A stretch of DNA of 64,000 bases from Thermohalobaculum sp050330995 (GTDB lineage: Bacteria; Pseudomonadota; Alphaproteobacteria; Rhodobacterales; Rhodobacteraceae). Both the position numbers and the translations under genes were made by a program. The DNA lies in assembly GCA_050330995.1 (NCBI GenBank), contig JBHJHI010000066.1:1-64000 (forward strand), read 5' to 3'. The notes beneath the pieces were generated by a model. That model was not told where the DNA came from. It ran no database searches and saw nothing but the letters and a program-made list of their open reading frames with translations. Of this stretch, positions 57,541 through 64,000 are shown piece after piece (position 1 is the stretch's first letter; each line of letters opens with the position of its first letter).

Positions 57541-57549
57541 CGCCGATCG
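57526..57549. promoter_or_regulatory. palindrome upstream of the sigma-54 promoter
   Basis: CGATCGGCG-GGTTTT-CGCCGATCG, 9-bp perfect arms, centred about 119 bases upstream of the predicted sigma-54 start site. That distance suits an activator enhancer site, although the same bases may only form a terminator hairpin for msrP. Confidence 0.35.
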
Positions 57550-57628
57550 GAGGCACCTTCCCCGGCTCGGCGCCCCGACTACCGGCGCATTCCCTCGCGG
57601 GACCGGCCGCCGACGCATCAGGCAGCCG

Positions 57629-57645
57629 TTGGCACAGCACTTGCA
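57629..57645 (+). promoter_or_regulatory. sigma-54 (RpoN) promoter
   Basis: TTGGCACAGCACTTGCA. GG at -24 and GC at -12 are exactly 10 bases apart, and every conserved position of YTGGCACG-N4-TTGCW matches except G8 (A here). Start expected near 57656. The next structure is the sRNA candidate; no ORF start lies within 290 bases other than the GNAT gene beyond the terminator. Confidence 0.75.
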
Positions 57646-57655
57646 TGTCTCTAGT

Positions 57656-57759
57656 CGACCGATCGTGACAGGCCGCTCCCAGGCGGCTGATCGGACCTAG
57701 GCGCCGCGACGGCGGCGATCGTTCTCCCCGTACGATCGTCGTCCGTCGCGGCCTTTTTT
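57656..57759 (+). ncRNA. candidate sigma-54-dependent small RNA
   Basis: About 104 bases. Stem 1: CCGATC (57659-57664) with GATCGG (57689-57694), enclosing GCCGC-TCCCAG-GCGGC (57672-57687). Linker ACCTAG. Stem 2, the terminator: GCCGCGACGG then CGGCGATCGT (57703-57722) pairs with ACGATCGTCG and CCGTCGCGGC (57732-57752, one bulged T, one G-U) across loop TCTCCCCGT; then six T (57754-57759). No start codon with ribosome site inside. Two pyrimidine loops (UCCCAG, UCUCCCC) could pair with purine-rich ribosome sites. Confidence 0.6.
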
Positions 57760-57953
57760 CCCTCTGCCGTCCCTCTCGATCCGGAACGACGCGACCGGAA
57801 CGCCACGGGGGCGTCCCGCTTTGTTGCAACCGCGAATGCTCCGGAACGCGGCCCGTGAAATTGGTGTTTCGCCAACATATTGTCTCATGTGCGGCGCAAC
57901 ATGCGCACCGCATGGACGACATCCGTCGCAGAGGACGGCGGGAAGGAGCACTC

Positions 57954-58625
57954 ATGACCCCGAGCTTGGCGCGCCATCACGAAGGGGGGAACGCGGGCGC
58001 TTGCCTGGACCACTTCGGCCTGCGCTACGCCCTGGCCCATGGCGGCGACGAGGCGGGCGACGCGCTGGTCGCCCATCTCGCGCGGCTCTCGGCCAGATCG
58101 CGCCGGCTGCGCTTCGGCTACCAGATCGGCGAGAACACGCTCGCCCGCCTCGCCGAGCCGGAAGCGGGACGGTTGATCCTGCTTCTGAACGACGAGGCCG
58201 GGGTCGCGCGCGGCGCGGTGACGCTGCACCGGGTCGACGCGCGCACGGTCGAACTCGGCGTCTCTGTCGAGGACGCGCTGCAGGGCCGCGGGCTCGGCCG
58301 GGCGCTACTCGAAGCCGCGCTCTCCCGCGCCGATGCGGCGGGCGCAGAGCGGATGCTGGTGGTCTGCCTCGCCGAGAACCGCGCGATGCGCCGGCTGGTG
58401 GCGCTCGCCGAAGGCGAGATGCGCTTCGAGGACGACGAGGCGGTGGCATGGCTCGACATCCCCCGCGCCCGCGCCGCGCTCTTGCCCGCCCCAGCCTTGC
58501 CCGCCCTGCCGGTGCCGCGGATCGAGACCCGCCTGCCGAGCGTGGCGCTGCTAGCGCACGCCGTCGCGCACGCGGGCTGGCGTCTGGCACTCGCGCCGTT
58601 CCTCGGCCCCGTGCCGCGGGGTTGA
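57954..58625 (+). CDS. GNAT family acetyltransferase
   Basis: 223 residues from ATG 57954, chosen for its GGAAGGAG five bases upstream (in-frame GTG/ATG codons further upstream lack this). The GNAT core is at about 45-170: VELGVSVEDALQGRGLGRALLEAAL holds the acetyl-CoA loop QGRGLGRA. ENRAMRRLVALAEGEM follows, the usual GNAT C-terminal part. The last 50 residues are Pro/Ala-rich. Substrate unknown. It is convergent with serB. Confidence 0.85.
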   Translation: MTPSLARHHEGGNAGACLDHFGLRYALAHGGDEAGDALVAHLARLSARSRRLRFGYQIGENTLARLAEPEAGRLILLLNDEAGVARGAVTLHRVDARTVELGVSVEDALQGRGLGRALLEAALSRADAAGAERMLVVCLAENRAMRRLVALAEGEMRFEDDEAVAWLDIPRARAALLPAPALPALPVPRIETRLPSVALLAHAVAHAGWRLALAPFLGPVPRG

Positions 58626-58635
58626 GCGAAGACCC

Positions 58636-59565
58636 TCAGCCGCCGCCCCGCTCGTCCTCGCCGTAGCCCTGCAGCGCGAGCAGCGCCTCCAGCCCGCCGT
58701 GACGGAGGCGCGCGCGGGCCGCGCGCTCCAGCACGGGCTTGGCGCGGAAGGCGACGCCGAGGCCGGCGGCCTCCACCATGGCGAGGTCGTTGGCGCCGTC
58801 GCCGACGGCGAGGACGTCGCCGAGGCCGAGACCGCGCGCGGCGAGCGCCTTGTCGAGCGCCTCGCGCTTGGCCTCGCGCCCGAGGATCGGTCGGGCGACC
58901 TCGCCGGTGAGATGGCCGTCGCGGGTCAGCAGCGTGTTGGCGCGAGCCTCGGCGAAGCCGGCGAGGCGGGCGACCCGATCGGCGAAGAAGGTGAAGCCGC
59001 CCGAGACCAGCATGGTGTGCGCGCCGTTCGCGGCCATGGTGGCCACCAGGGTGCGCGCGCCGGGGTTCAACGCGATGCGCTCGGCGAGCACGCGCTCCAG
59101 CGTGTCGAGGGCCGTGCCCGCGAGCAGCGCGACGCGCGCCTCCAGCGCGCCCTCGAAGTCCAGCTCTCCGGCCATGGCCCGCTCGGTCACCTGCGCGACC
59201 GCCGTGCCGACGCCGGCCATGTCGGCCAGCTCGTCGATGCACTCGACCGGGATGATGGTCGAATCCATGTCGGCGATCAGGAGGCGCTTGCGCCGCCCCG
59301 CGGCCGGCAGCCAGTTGACGTCGACGCCGTCCGGGGCGTCACCGCCGATGGCGCCCCCCCGATCGTGCGGCGCGGCGAACTCGGCCGCGGCCGGGCCGAG
59401 GCGCCGGACCGGGCCGCCCCGACAGCCGGCGAGAGAGACGATCCGGTCGATCTCGGCGTCCGAGAGCCCGCGGGCGGGGTCCGCGGTCAGAACGCAGATC
59501 CGGGCACCGTCCGCGTCCGGGAAGGCCCCGGCGATCTCGGCCGCCGAGGCCCCGTGTGCGCTCAT
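58636..59565 (-). CDS. serB: phosphoserine phosphatase
   Basis: Final step of serine synthesis. A 309-residue HAD enzyme with an N-terminal ACT-like region. The motifs are complete: LIADMDSTIIP (Asp nucleophile), VSGGFTFF (Ser), K in REALDKALAARGL, and GDGANDLAMVEAAG. It ends 10 bases from the GNAT stop. The upstream gene on this strand is DAHP synthase, 27 bases away, so the pair may be co-transcribed. Confidence 0.96.
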   Translation of the reverse strand: MSAHGASAAEIAGAFPDADGARICVLTADPARGLSDAEIDRIVSLAGCRGGPVRRLGPAAAEFAAPHDRGGAIGGDAPDGVDVNWLPAAGRRKRLLIADMDSTIIPVECIDELADMAGVGTAVAQVTERAMAGELDFEGALEARVALLAGTALDTLERVLAERIALNPGARTLVATMAANGAHTMLVSGGFTFFADRVARLAGFAEARANTLLTRDGHLTGEVARPILGREAKREALDKALAARGLGLGDVLAVGDGANDLAMVEAAGLGVAFRAKPVLERAARARLRHGGLEALLALQGYGEDERGGG

Positions 59566-59592
59566 CGGGGCGCGCTCATCAGGGCGCGCGCG

Positions 59593-60972
59593 TCAGAACG
59601 CCGCGACCGGCGGACGCGCCGGGGTCGCGACCGCCGACAGGCTCTCGGCGAGCAGGAACGCGAGCTCGAGCGACTGGCTCGCGTTCAGCCGCGGGTCGCA
59701 GGCGGTGTGGTAGCGCTCCGACAGGTTCTCGGGCGTGATCTCGTAGGCGCCGCCCGTGCACTCTGTCACGTCCGCGCCCGTCATCTCGAAGTGGACGCCG
59801 CCCGCGTAGGTGCCCTCGGCGGCATGGACGTCGAAGAACTCGCGCACCTCGCGCAGCACCCGCTCGAAGGGCCGGGTCTTGTAGCCGGTCTCGGACTTGA
59901 TGGTGTTGCCGTGCATCGGGTCGCAGGACCAGACGACGCGCCGGCCCTCGCGCTCGACCGCGCGGACCCAGCCGGGCAGGTGCGCCTCGACCTTGCCCGC
60001 GCCAGTGCGGCAGATCAGCGTCAGCCGCCCCGCCTCGTTGTCGGGGTTGAGCCGGTCGATCAGGCGGATCAGCTCGTCGGGCTCGAGCGAGGGGCCGCAC
60101 TTGAGGCCGATCGGGTTGATCACGCCCGAGCAGAACTCGACGTGCGCGCCGTCGGGCTGGCGGGTGCGGTCGCCGATCCAGATCATATGCCCCGAGCCCG
60201 CGACCCACTGCCCGGTCGTCGAGTCGACGCGCGCGAGCGCCTCCTCGTACTCCAGGAGCAGCGCCTCGTGGCTCGTGTAGTACTCGACCGAGCGCAGGCT
60301 CTCGGCCGTGTCCGGGGTAAGGCCGCAGGCCTCCATGAAGCTGACCGCGTTGGAGATCCGCTCGGCCATCGCCTGGTAGTGCGCGGTCTGCGCGCTCGCG
60401 GCGACGAAGTCGAGGTTCCAGGCCTGCACCCGGTGCAGGTCGGCGTAGCCGCCCGTGGCGAAGGCGCGCAGCAGGTTCAGCGTCGCCGCCGACTGCATGT
60501 AGGCGCGCTCCATGCGCACCGGGTCGGGCGCGCGCGCCTCTCGCGTGAAGGCGAGGTCGTTGACGATGTCGCCGCGGTAGGACGGCAGCTCCACGCCGCC
60601 CGCCGTCTCGGTCGCCGAGGAGCGCGGCTTGGCGAACTGTCCGGCCATGCGACCGACCTTCACCACCGGCACGCGCGCGGCGAAGGTCAGCACCACCGCC
60701 ATCTGCAGCATCACGCGGAAGGTGTCGCGGATGCTGTCGGCCTTGAAGTCGGCGAAGCTCTCGGCGCAGTCGCCGCCCTGGAGCAGAAAAGCGCGACGAT
60801 CGGCCACCTCGGCGAGGCGGCGGCGCAGACGGCGCGCCTCGCCGGCGAAGACGAGGGGCGGGTAGCCCGACAACCGCCCGAGCACCGCGTCGAGGCCCGC
60901 GCGGTCGGTGTAGTCGGGCATCTGCCGCCCCTCGCGCGCGCGCCAGCTGTCCTTGCTCCAACCCTCGGCCAT
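59593..60972 (-). CDS. 3-deoxy-7-phosphoheptulonate synthase, class II
   Basis: First step of the shikimate pathway, condensing PEP and erythrose-4-phosphate. The 459-residue class II (plant-type, AroA-II) form is recognised by LLQGGDCAESFADF, GQFAKPRSS, DLHRVQAWNLDF and WSCDPMHGNT, plus metal-site Cys/His/Glu. Its ATG at 60972 follows GGAGG-like GGGAGGC. serB follows 27 bases later on the strand. Confidence 0.96.
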   Translation of the reverse strand: MAEGWSKDSWRAREGRQMPDYTDRAGLDAVLGRLSGYPPLVFAGEARRLRRRLAEVADRRAFLLQGGDCAESFADFKADSIRDTFRVMLQMAVVLTFAARVPVVKVGRMAGQFAKPRSSATETAGGVELPSYRGDIVNDLAFTREARAPDPVRMERAYMQSAATLNLLRAFATGGYADLHRVQAWNLDFVAASAQTAHYQAMAERISNAVSFMEACGLTPDTAESLRSVEYYTSHEALLLEYEEALARVDSTTGQWVAGSGHMIWIGDRTRQPDGAHVEFCSGVINPIGLKCGPSLEPDELIRLIDRLNPDNEAGRLTLICRTGAGKVEAHLPGWVRAVEREGRRVVWSCDPMHGNTIKSETGYKTRPFERVLREVREFFDVHAAEGTYAGGVHFEMTGADVTECTGGAYEITPENLSERYHTACDPRLNASQSLELAFLLAESLSAVATPARPPVAAF

Positions 60973-61193
60973 GGTTCGCCTCCCCCTTCGCCTCCCTGTC
61001 GTCCACCGGCGCTGATAGCCGAAGCCGGCGGGGCTGACCATCCCGGCGCCGGCGCATCGGTTGCAACGCCGCCGGACGAAGGTTTCGATTCACCACCCGG
61101 CTTCCTTGACGCCTCCCCGGCGGGGCTGCGACGATCGACGGCTGAACGATCCGATCGGCCGGCCACCGCGCCGCCGACAGCCGGGGGCGAGCC

Positions 61194-62270
61194 ATGAGTG
61201 GCGCGAGCGCGAAGAGCGGCGAGAAGCCCCGGCACTTCACCTTCCTCCTGTGCCCGGCGTTCTCGATGACCGCGTTCAGCGCGGCGGTCGAGCCCCTGCG
61301 CATCGCCAACCGCGCCGCGCGGCGCACGCTCTACGACTGGCGCTTCGTCTCAGAGGACGGCCGGCCGGTCGAGGCCTCGAACGGGCTCTCGGTCAACCCC
61401 GACGGCGCGCTGCCCGAGATCCCGCGCGGCGGCACGATCGTGATCTGCTCGGGGCTGAAGCTCGAAGCCGCCGCCTCGCGCCCCGTGATCACCTGGCTGA
61501 GGCGCGAGGCGCGGCGCGGCGCGCGGCTCGGCGCGGTCTGCACCGGCGCCTACGTGCTGGCGAAGGCGGGGCTCCTGCAGGGGCGACGCTGCACCATCCA
61601 CTGGGAGAACCTCGCCGCCTTCACCGAGGATTTCCCGGAAGTGCGCGTCGAGAACCTGCTCTACGTGGTCGACGAGGGCGTGTTCACCTGCGCCGGCGGC
61701 GCGGCGTCCACCGACATGATGCTGCAGCTGATCGGCGCCGAGCACGGCCCCGATCTCGCCTCCTCGGTCTCGGACACCATGCTGCACATGCCGGTGCGCT
61801 CGGAGAGCGACGAGCAGCGGCTGTCGGTGCCCGCGCGCATCGGCGTGCGCCATCCGAAGCTGATCGAGATCATCCAGACCATGGAGAAGCATCTCGAAGA
61901 GCCGATCTCGCCGGTGGACCTCGCGCGCGACGCGGGCGTCTCGACGCGCCAGCTCGAACGACTGTTCCGGCGCTACCTGAACCGCTCGCCGAAGCGCTAC
62001 TACATGGAGATGCGGCTGGAGAAGGCGCGCGGGCTGCTCCTGCAGACCGATCTCAGCGTGATCAACGTGGCGCTCGCCTGCGGCTTCACCTCGCCCTCCC
62101 ACTTCTCGAAGTGCTATCGCGCCCACTTCGGGCGCACGCCCTACCGCGAGCGCGGCGCGCCCGCCGGCGCCGCCCGCCTCGGCGAGGGCGAGGCGCGCCA
62201 CGATCTCGACGAGGACGACTTAGCCCTGACGATCGAGCCCGAGGCCGGAGAGGGCGGCGCCCTGGCCTGA
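61194..62270 (+). CDS. GlxA family AraC-type transcriptional regulator
   Basis: A 358-residue regulator. N-terminal GATase1/DJ-1-like domain (FLLCPAFSMTAFSAAVEPLR; GAVCTGAYVLAKAGLLQGRRCTIHW, with the elbow Cys), C-terminal AraC HTH at about 225-320 (VDLARDAGVSTRQLERLFRRYLNRSP; ACGFTSPSHFSKCYRAHFG). Alphaproteobacterial members regulate choline, carnitine, arginine or related catabolism. No obvious target adjoins it. The last 35 residues are an acidic low-complexity tail. Confidence 0.9.
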   Translation: MSGASAKSGEKPRHFTFLLCPAFSMTAFSAAVEPLRIANRAARRTLYDWRFVSEDGRPVEASNGLSVNPDGALPEIPRGGTIVICSGLKLEAAASRPVITWLRREARRGARLGAVCTGAYVLAKAGLLQGRRCTIHWENLAAFTEDFPEVRVENLLYVVDEGVFTCAGGAASTDMMLQLIGAEHGPDLASSVSDTMLHMPVRSESDEQRLSVPARIGVRHPKLIEIIQTMEKHLEEPISPVDLARDAGVSTRQLERLFRRYLNRSPKRYYMEMRLEKARGLLLQTDLSVINVALACGFTSPSHFSKCYRAHFGRTPYRERGAPAGAARLGEGEARHDLDEDDLALTIEPEAGEGGALA

Positions 62271-62295
62271 GGACGGGCACGGGGACGGGCGTCGC

Positions 62296-62372
62296 TGGTC
62301 GGGGCGGCCGGATTCGAACCGGCGACCTTCGGTACCCAAAACCGACGCGCTACCAGGCTGCGCTACGCCCCG
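62296..62372 (-). tRNA. tRNA-Pro (anticodon TGG)
   Basis: On the minus strand the acceptor CGGGGCG pairs with CGCCCCG, followed by discriminator A and an encoded CCA end (62296-62299 in complement). The D-arm reads AGCGCAGCCTGGTAGCGC, the anticodon stem TCGGT/ACCGA has loop TTTGGGT with anticodon TGG, and the T-arm reads CCGGTTCGAATCCGG. 77 bases. Decodes CCN proline codons, especially CCA/CCG. Confidence 0.96.
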
Positions 62373-62427
62373 ACGGGCTCGTCATGCACGCGCGCGACCA
62401 GGCTTGGCAATGGTCGGCGTCGCGGCC

Positions 62428-62958
62428 TCACGCGCAGCGGCGCGCGACCACCTCGGCCTCGAAGAAGGGATGGACGACCTGGGTGCCGGGCCCGATGCCG
62501 TGGCGCGCGGCCTCGCCGGCGTTGACCTCGAGCACGGCCGCGGCCTCGCCGTCGGAGAGCAGCATCTCCTCAGAGAAGGGCACCGCGTCGGCGGCGACGT
62601 TCAGCACCCGGCCGTCCTCGGCGAGGAAGACGATGTCGAGGGACACGAAGGTGTTGCGCATCCAGAAGCCCGCCCGCCTCGGCGCGTCGAACAGGAACAG
62701 CATCCCCGCCTCGGGCGCGAGCGACTGGCGGAACATCAGCCCGCGCTCGCGCTCCTGCGGATCGTCGGCGATCTCGACCTCGTAGACGACCTCGCCGGTC
62801 TCGGCGAGCACGAGGACCCGGTCGCGGCGACACTCGAAGCCGGCGGCCTCGCCGGCGAAGGCGAGCGCGAACACGGCGCCGGCGGCGAACCCGCGGCGCG
62901 TGGGCCCGGCGCGCGACGACGGGCGGCGCGGGGTCGCGGATCCCACGGGCGGCGTCAT
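62428..62958 (-). CDS. DUF192 family secreted protein
   Basis: 176 residues. A basic N-terminus and hydrophobic GFAAGAVFALAFAGEAAG (RRG before it, possibly Tat-like) precede the DUF192 domain: VEIADDPQERERGLMFRQSL, GMLFLFDAPRRAGFWMRNTFVSLDIVFL and VLEVNAGEAARHGIGPGTQV. Function unknown; the family is periplasmic or membrane-associated. Eleven bases separate it from the cold-shock gene upstream, so they form an operon. Confidence 0.9.
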   Translation of the reverse strand: MTPPVGSATPRRPSSRAGPTRRGFAAGAVFALAFAGEAAGFECRRDRVLVLAETGEVVYEVEIADDPQERERGLMFRQSLAPEAGMLFLFDAPRRAGFWMRNTFVSLDIVFLAEDGRVLNVAADAVPFSEEMLLSDGEAAAVLEVNAGEAARHGIGPGTQVVHPFFEAEVVARRCA

Positions 62959-62969
62959 CGGGGGCGCGC

Positions 62970-63578
62970 TCAGCCGTTTCGCGCCTGGAGTTCCTGGGCG
63001 GCCGCCTCCCAGAGCTTCAGCTCAGCGACCATCAGCCCGCGCGGGCCGCGGAAGGTGCGCACCGCCATCCCCTCCCCGCTCGCGAGGTCAGGAAAGCCGC
63101 AGCGGCGCACGATCTCCATGTGGACGAACACGTCCTCGGGATTGCCGAAGACGTTGACGAAGCCGAAGCCCTTCTGCTTGTCGAACCACTTGACGCGCGC
63201 CGGCTGGAGCGGGCCCAGATCGGCGGCGCCGCTCAGGAAGTCGGTCGGGCGCGTCTGCTGCCCGCCGTCCCCGGCCGGCTGGGACGCGACGGCGGTGGAG
63301 CTGTCGACCTCCAGCAGCTCTTGCGCGTGCAACCCGCGCGCGCCCATGGTCGTCGTCAGCCTGACGATCGCCCCCTCGGCGAGGGTGCTGATGCCGAAGT
63401 TGCGCACGCAGGAGGCATGGACCATCACGTCGCCGCCACCCGTGTCGGGCACGACGAACCCGTATCCCTTGACCGCATCGTACCACTTGACCCGGCCGAT
63501 CACGACCTCGCCCGAAGCCGGGTCTTCCGCGGGCGTGTCCGCGCTACCCGCGCGGTTCGGCGTGTGTGCCGCAGTCAT
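62970..63578 (-). CDS. double cold-shock domain protein
   Basis: 202 residues with two cold-shock domains joined by a flexible linker (about 95-125). Domain 1: GRVKWYDAVKGYGFVVPD, DVMVHASCV. Domain 2: ARVKWFDKQKGFGFVNV, DVFVHMEIV. Both carry the RNP1 (KGYGFV/KGFGFV) and RNP2 (VMVH/VFVH) motifs for single-stranded nucleic-acid binding. Two-domain CspA proteins are typical of alphaproteobacteria. Likely an RNA chaperone. Confidence 0.93.
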   Translation of the reverse strand: MTAAHTPNRAGSADTPAEDPASGEVVIGRVKWYDAVKGYGFVVPDTGGGDVMVHASCVRNFGISTLAEGAIVRLTTTMGARGLHAQELLEVDSSTAVASQPAGDGGQQTRPTDFLSGAADLGPLQPARVKWFDKQKGFGFVNVFGNPEDVFVHMEIVRRCGFPDLASGEGMAVRTFRGPRGLMVAELKLWEAAAQELQARNG

Positions 63579-63642
63579 TCGCTATCTCGCCTCCACCGAC
63601 GTCCGCGTTGTCGACACTGCACGCTGAAAGCCGAACCGACCT

Positions 63643-64000
63643 ATGTCCGACTCTTGCCCGCTCCAACACGTCAAGTCTCGCCGAGCGATACCGCTTCTGT
63701 CGAGCGCCTTGCTCGCCACGGTGCTCGCTCTGTGCGCCTGCACGGGCGGCGGACCTATTACGGCCGCGCCGACGAGCGCAACACCGTCCTTCCTCCTGAG
63801 CCCCGACGGCGTCAGAATCGTCGCGAAAGGTGAACGAGACGTTACTGACGCGGCGCGACAGGCGGCAAGAATCGACGCATCGTCGATCCTCGCCACGGAA
63901 GACGCTCTCATCGTCGCCCCGGCCGAGGTTCCGTATCTCGCCTTAAGCCGAGAGGGTAAAGCCTTCCTTGCGCTCGACGCGCCCCGCGCCCTCGCCCGCG
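63643..64000 (+). CDS. putative lipoprotein (partial, 3' end beyond window)
   Basis: An ATG at 63643 opens a frame that runs to the window edge. The N-terminus reads MSDSCPLQHVKSRRAIPLLS followed by a hydrophobic ALLATVLALCAC, where LCAC looks like a lipobox (Cys about residue 33). The mature part begins TGGGPITAAPTSA and continues with a beta/alpha pattern (LLSPDGVRIVAKGERDV). No family identified. It is divergent from the cold-shock gene. Confidence 0.6.
   Translation, partial: MSDSCPLQHVKSRRAIPLLSSALLATVLALCACTGGGPITAAPTSATPSFLLSPDGVRIVAKGERDVTDAARQAARIDASSILATEDALIVAPAEVPYLALSREGKAFLALDAPRALAR

Larger units (their letters stand above)
57488..57953. other. intergenic gap with terminator, sigma-54 promoter and sRNA candidate
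   Basis: 466 bases between msrP and the GNAT gene. Contents in order: hairpin/terminator and palindrome (57509-57549), sigma-54 promoter (57629-57645), structured RNA with intrinsic terminator (57656-57759), then a region leading to the GNAT start with TTGG-N7-CCAA (57860-57874). The open frame upstream of the GNAT ATG is not convincing coding. Confidence 0.6.

Noticed and set aside
57855..57953. In-frame upstream extension of the GNAT gene (starts at 57855 or 57912)
   Set aside because: The ATG at 57954 has a strong GGAAGGAG and the family domain begins after it; the extension is not family-like.

Overview
The window is about 64 kb of very GC-rich DNA (roughly 70% G+C by eye) from an alphaproteobacterial chromosome. 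Several traits point to Rhodobacterales, probably a high-GC member of the Paracoccaceae/Roseobacteraceae. They are a VPLPA-type C-terminal sorting signal, a DUF1127 protein divergent from a MocR-type regulator, a DUF3422 protein, a class II DAHP synthase, FzlA, and a chvE-mmsA-mmsB sugar importer with a GbpR-type LysR regulator. The taxon is inferred from gene content, not proven. Nearly all of the window is ordinary chromosome; I see no prophage, transposase, integrase or CRISPR array.

Layout. 1-94: 3' end of an unidentified gene. 95-1370: an AT-rich islet with a small membrane ORF and an unrecognised 305-residue protein. 1595-4802: ctpA, rppH, a GlsB-type membrane protein and uppP. 5061-11855: glutamate synthase, gltD and gltB, with two small genes between them. 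12037-18287: mtgA, the DUF1127/MocR pair with palindromic operators, an orphan TRAP solute-binding protein, an AtoE-type fatty-acid transporter and fzlA. 18417-26353: a sugar locus with mutarotase, lactonase, aldose dehydrogenase, an ABC importer and the GbpR-like regulator. This set fits oxidative (non-phosphorylating) use of galactose, arabinose or similar sugars. 26498-33541: stress and accessory genes, including an ion channel with a zinc ribbon, a DUF892 protein behind a good EcfG-type promoter, a truncated haemoglobin and a DksA-like protein lacking its zinc cysteines. 33672-40873: hisI, LrgAB-type proteins, rsmE, ubiA, a VPLPA-CTERM protein, DUF3422 and a methyltransferase. 40893-42575: electron-transfer-flavoprotein:ubiquinone oxidoreductase interrupted by one in-frame TAG. 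42893-50870: a degenerate uracil-DNA glycosylase, an FMN-dependent alpha-hydroxy-acid oxidase, greA, a tandem pair of stand-alone receivers, a large M28 peptidase and an HxlR regulator. 50951-57487: a secreted protein, a LysR regulator, DctB/DctD and msrP. 57855-64000: a GNAT enzyme, serB, DAHP synthase, a GlxA-type regulator, tRNA-Pro, DUF192, a double cold-shock protein and a partial lipoprotein.

The most interesting signals lie between genes. Downstream of msrP (57629-57759) is a near-consensus sigma-54 promoter. It is followed within about 12 bases by a compact two-hairpin RNA ending in a strong intrinsic terminator, with no ORF of its own: a candidate sigma-54-dependent small RNA. It lies about 1.3 kb from genes for a sigma-54 activator pair (DctB/DctD) that has no transporter genes beside it. 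A second candidate sRNA (52926-53004), with an exposed CCUCCCU anti-Shine-Dalgarno stretch, sits just downstream of the LysR gene at 51921-52838 and ends 44 bases from the dctD stop. These two RNAs and the ETF-QO amber codon are the main leads. All calls come from reading the sequence; no database search or folding program was run.
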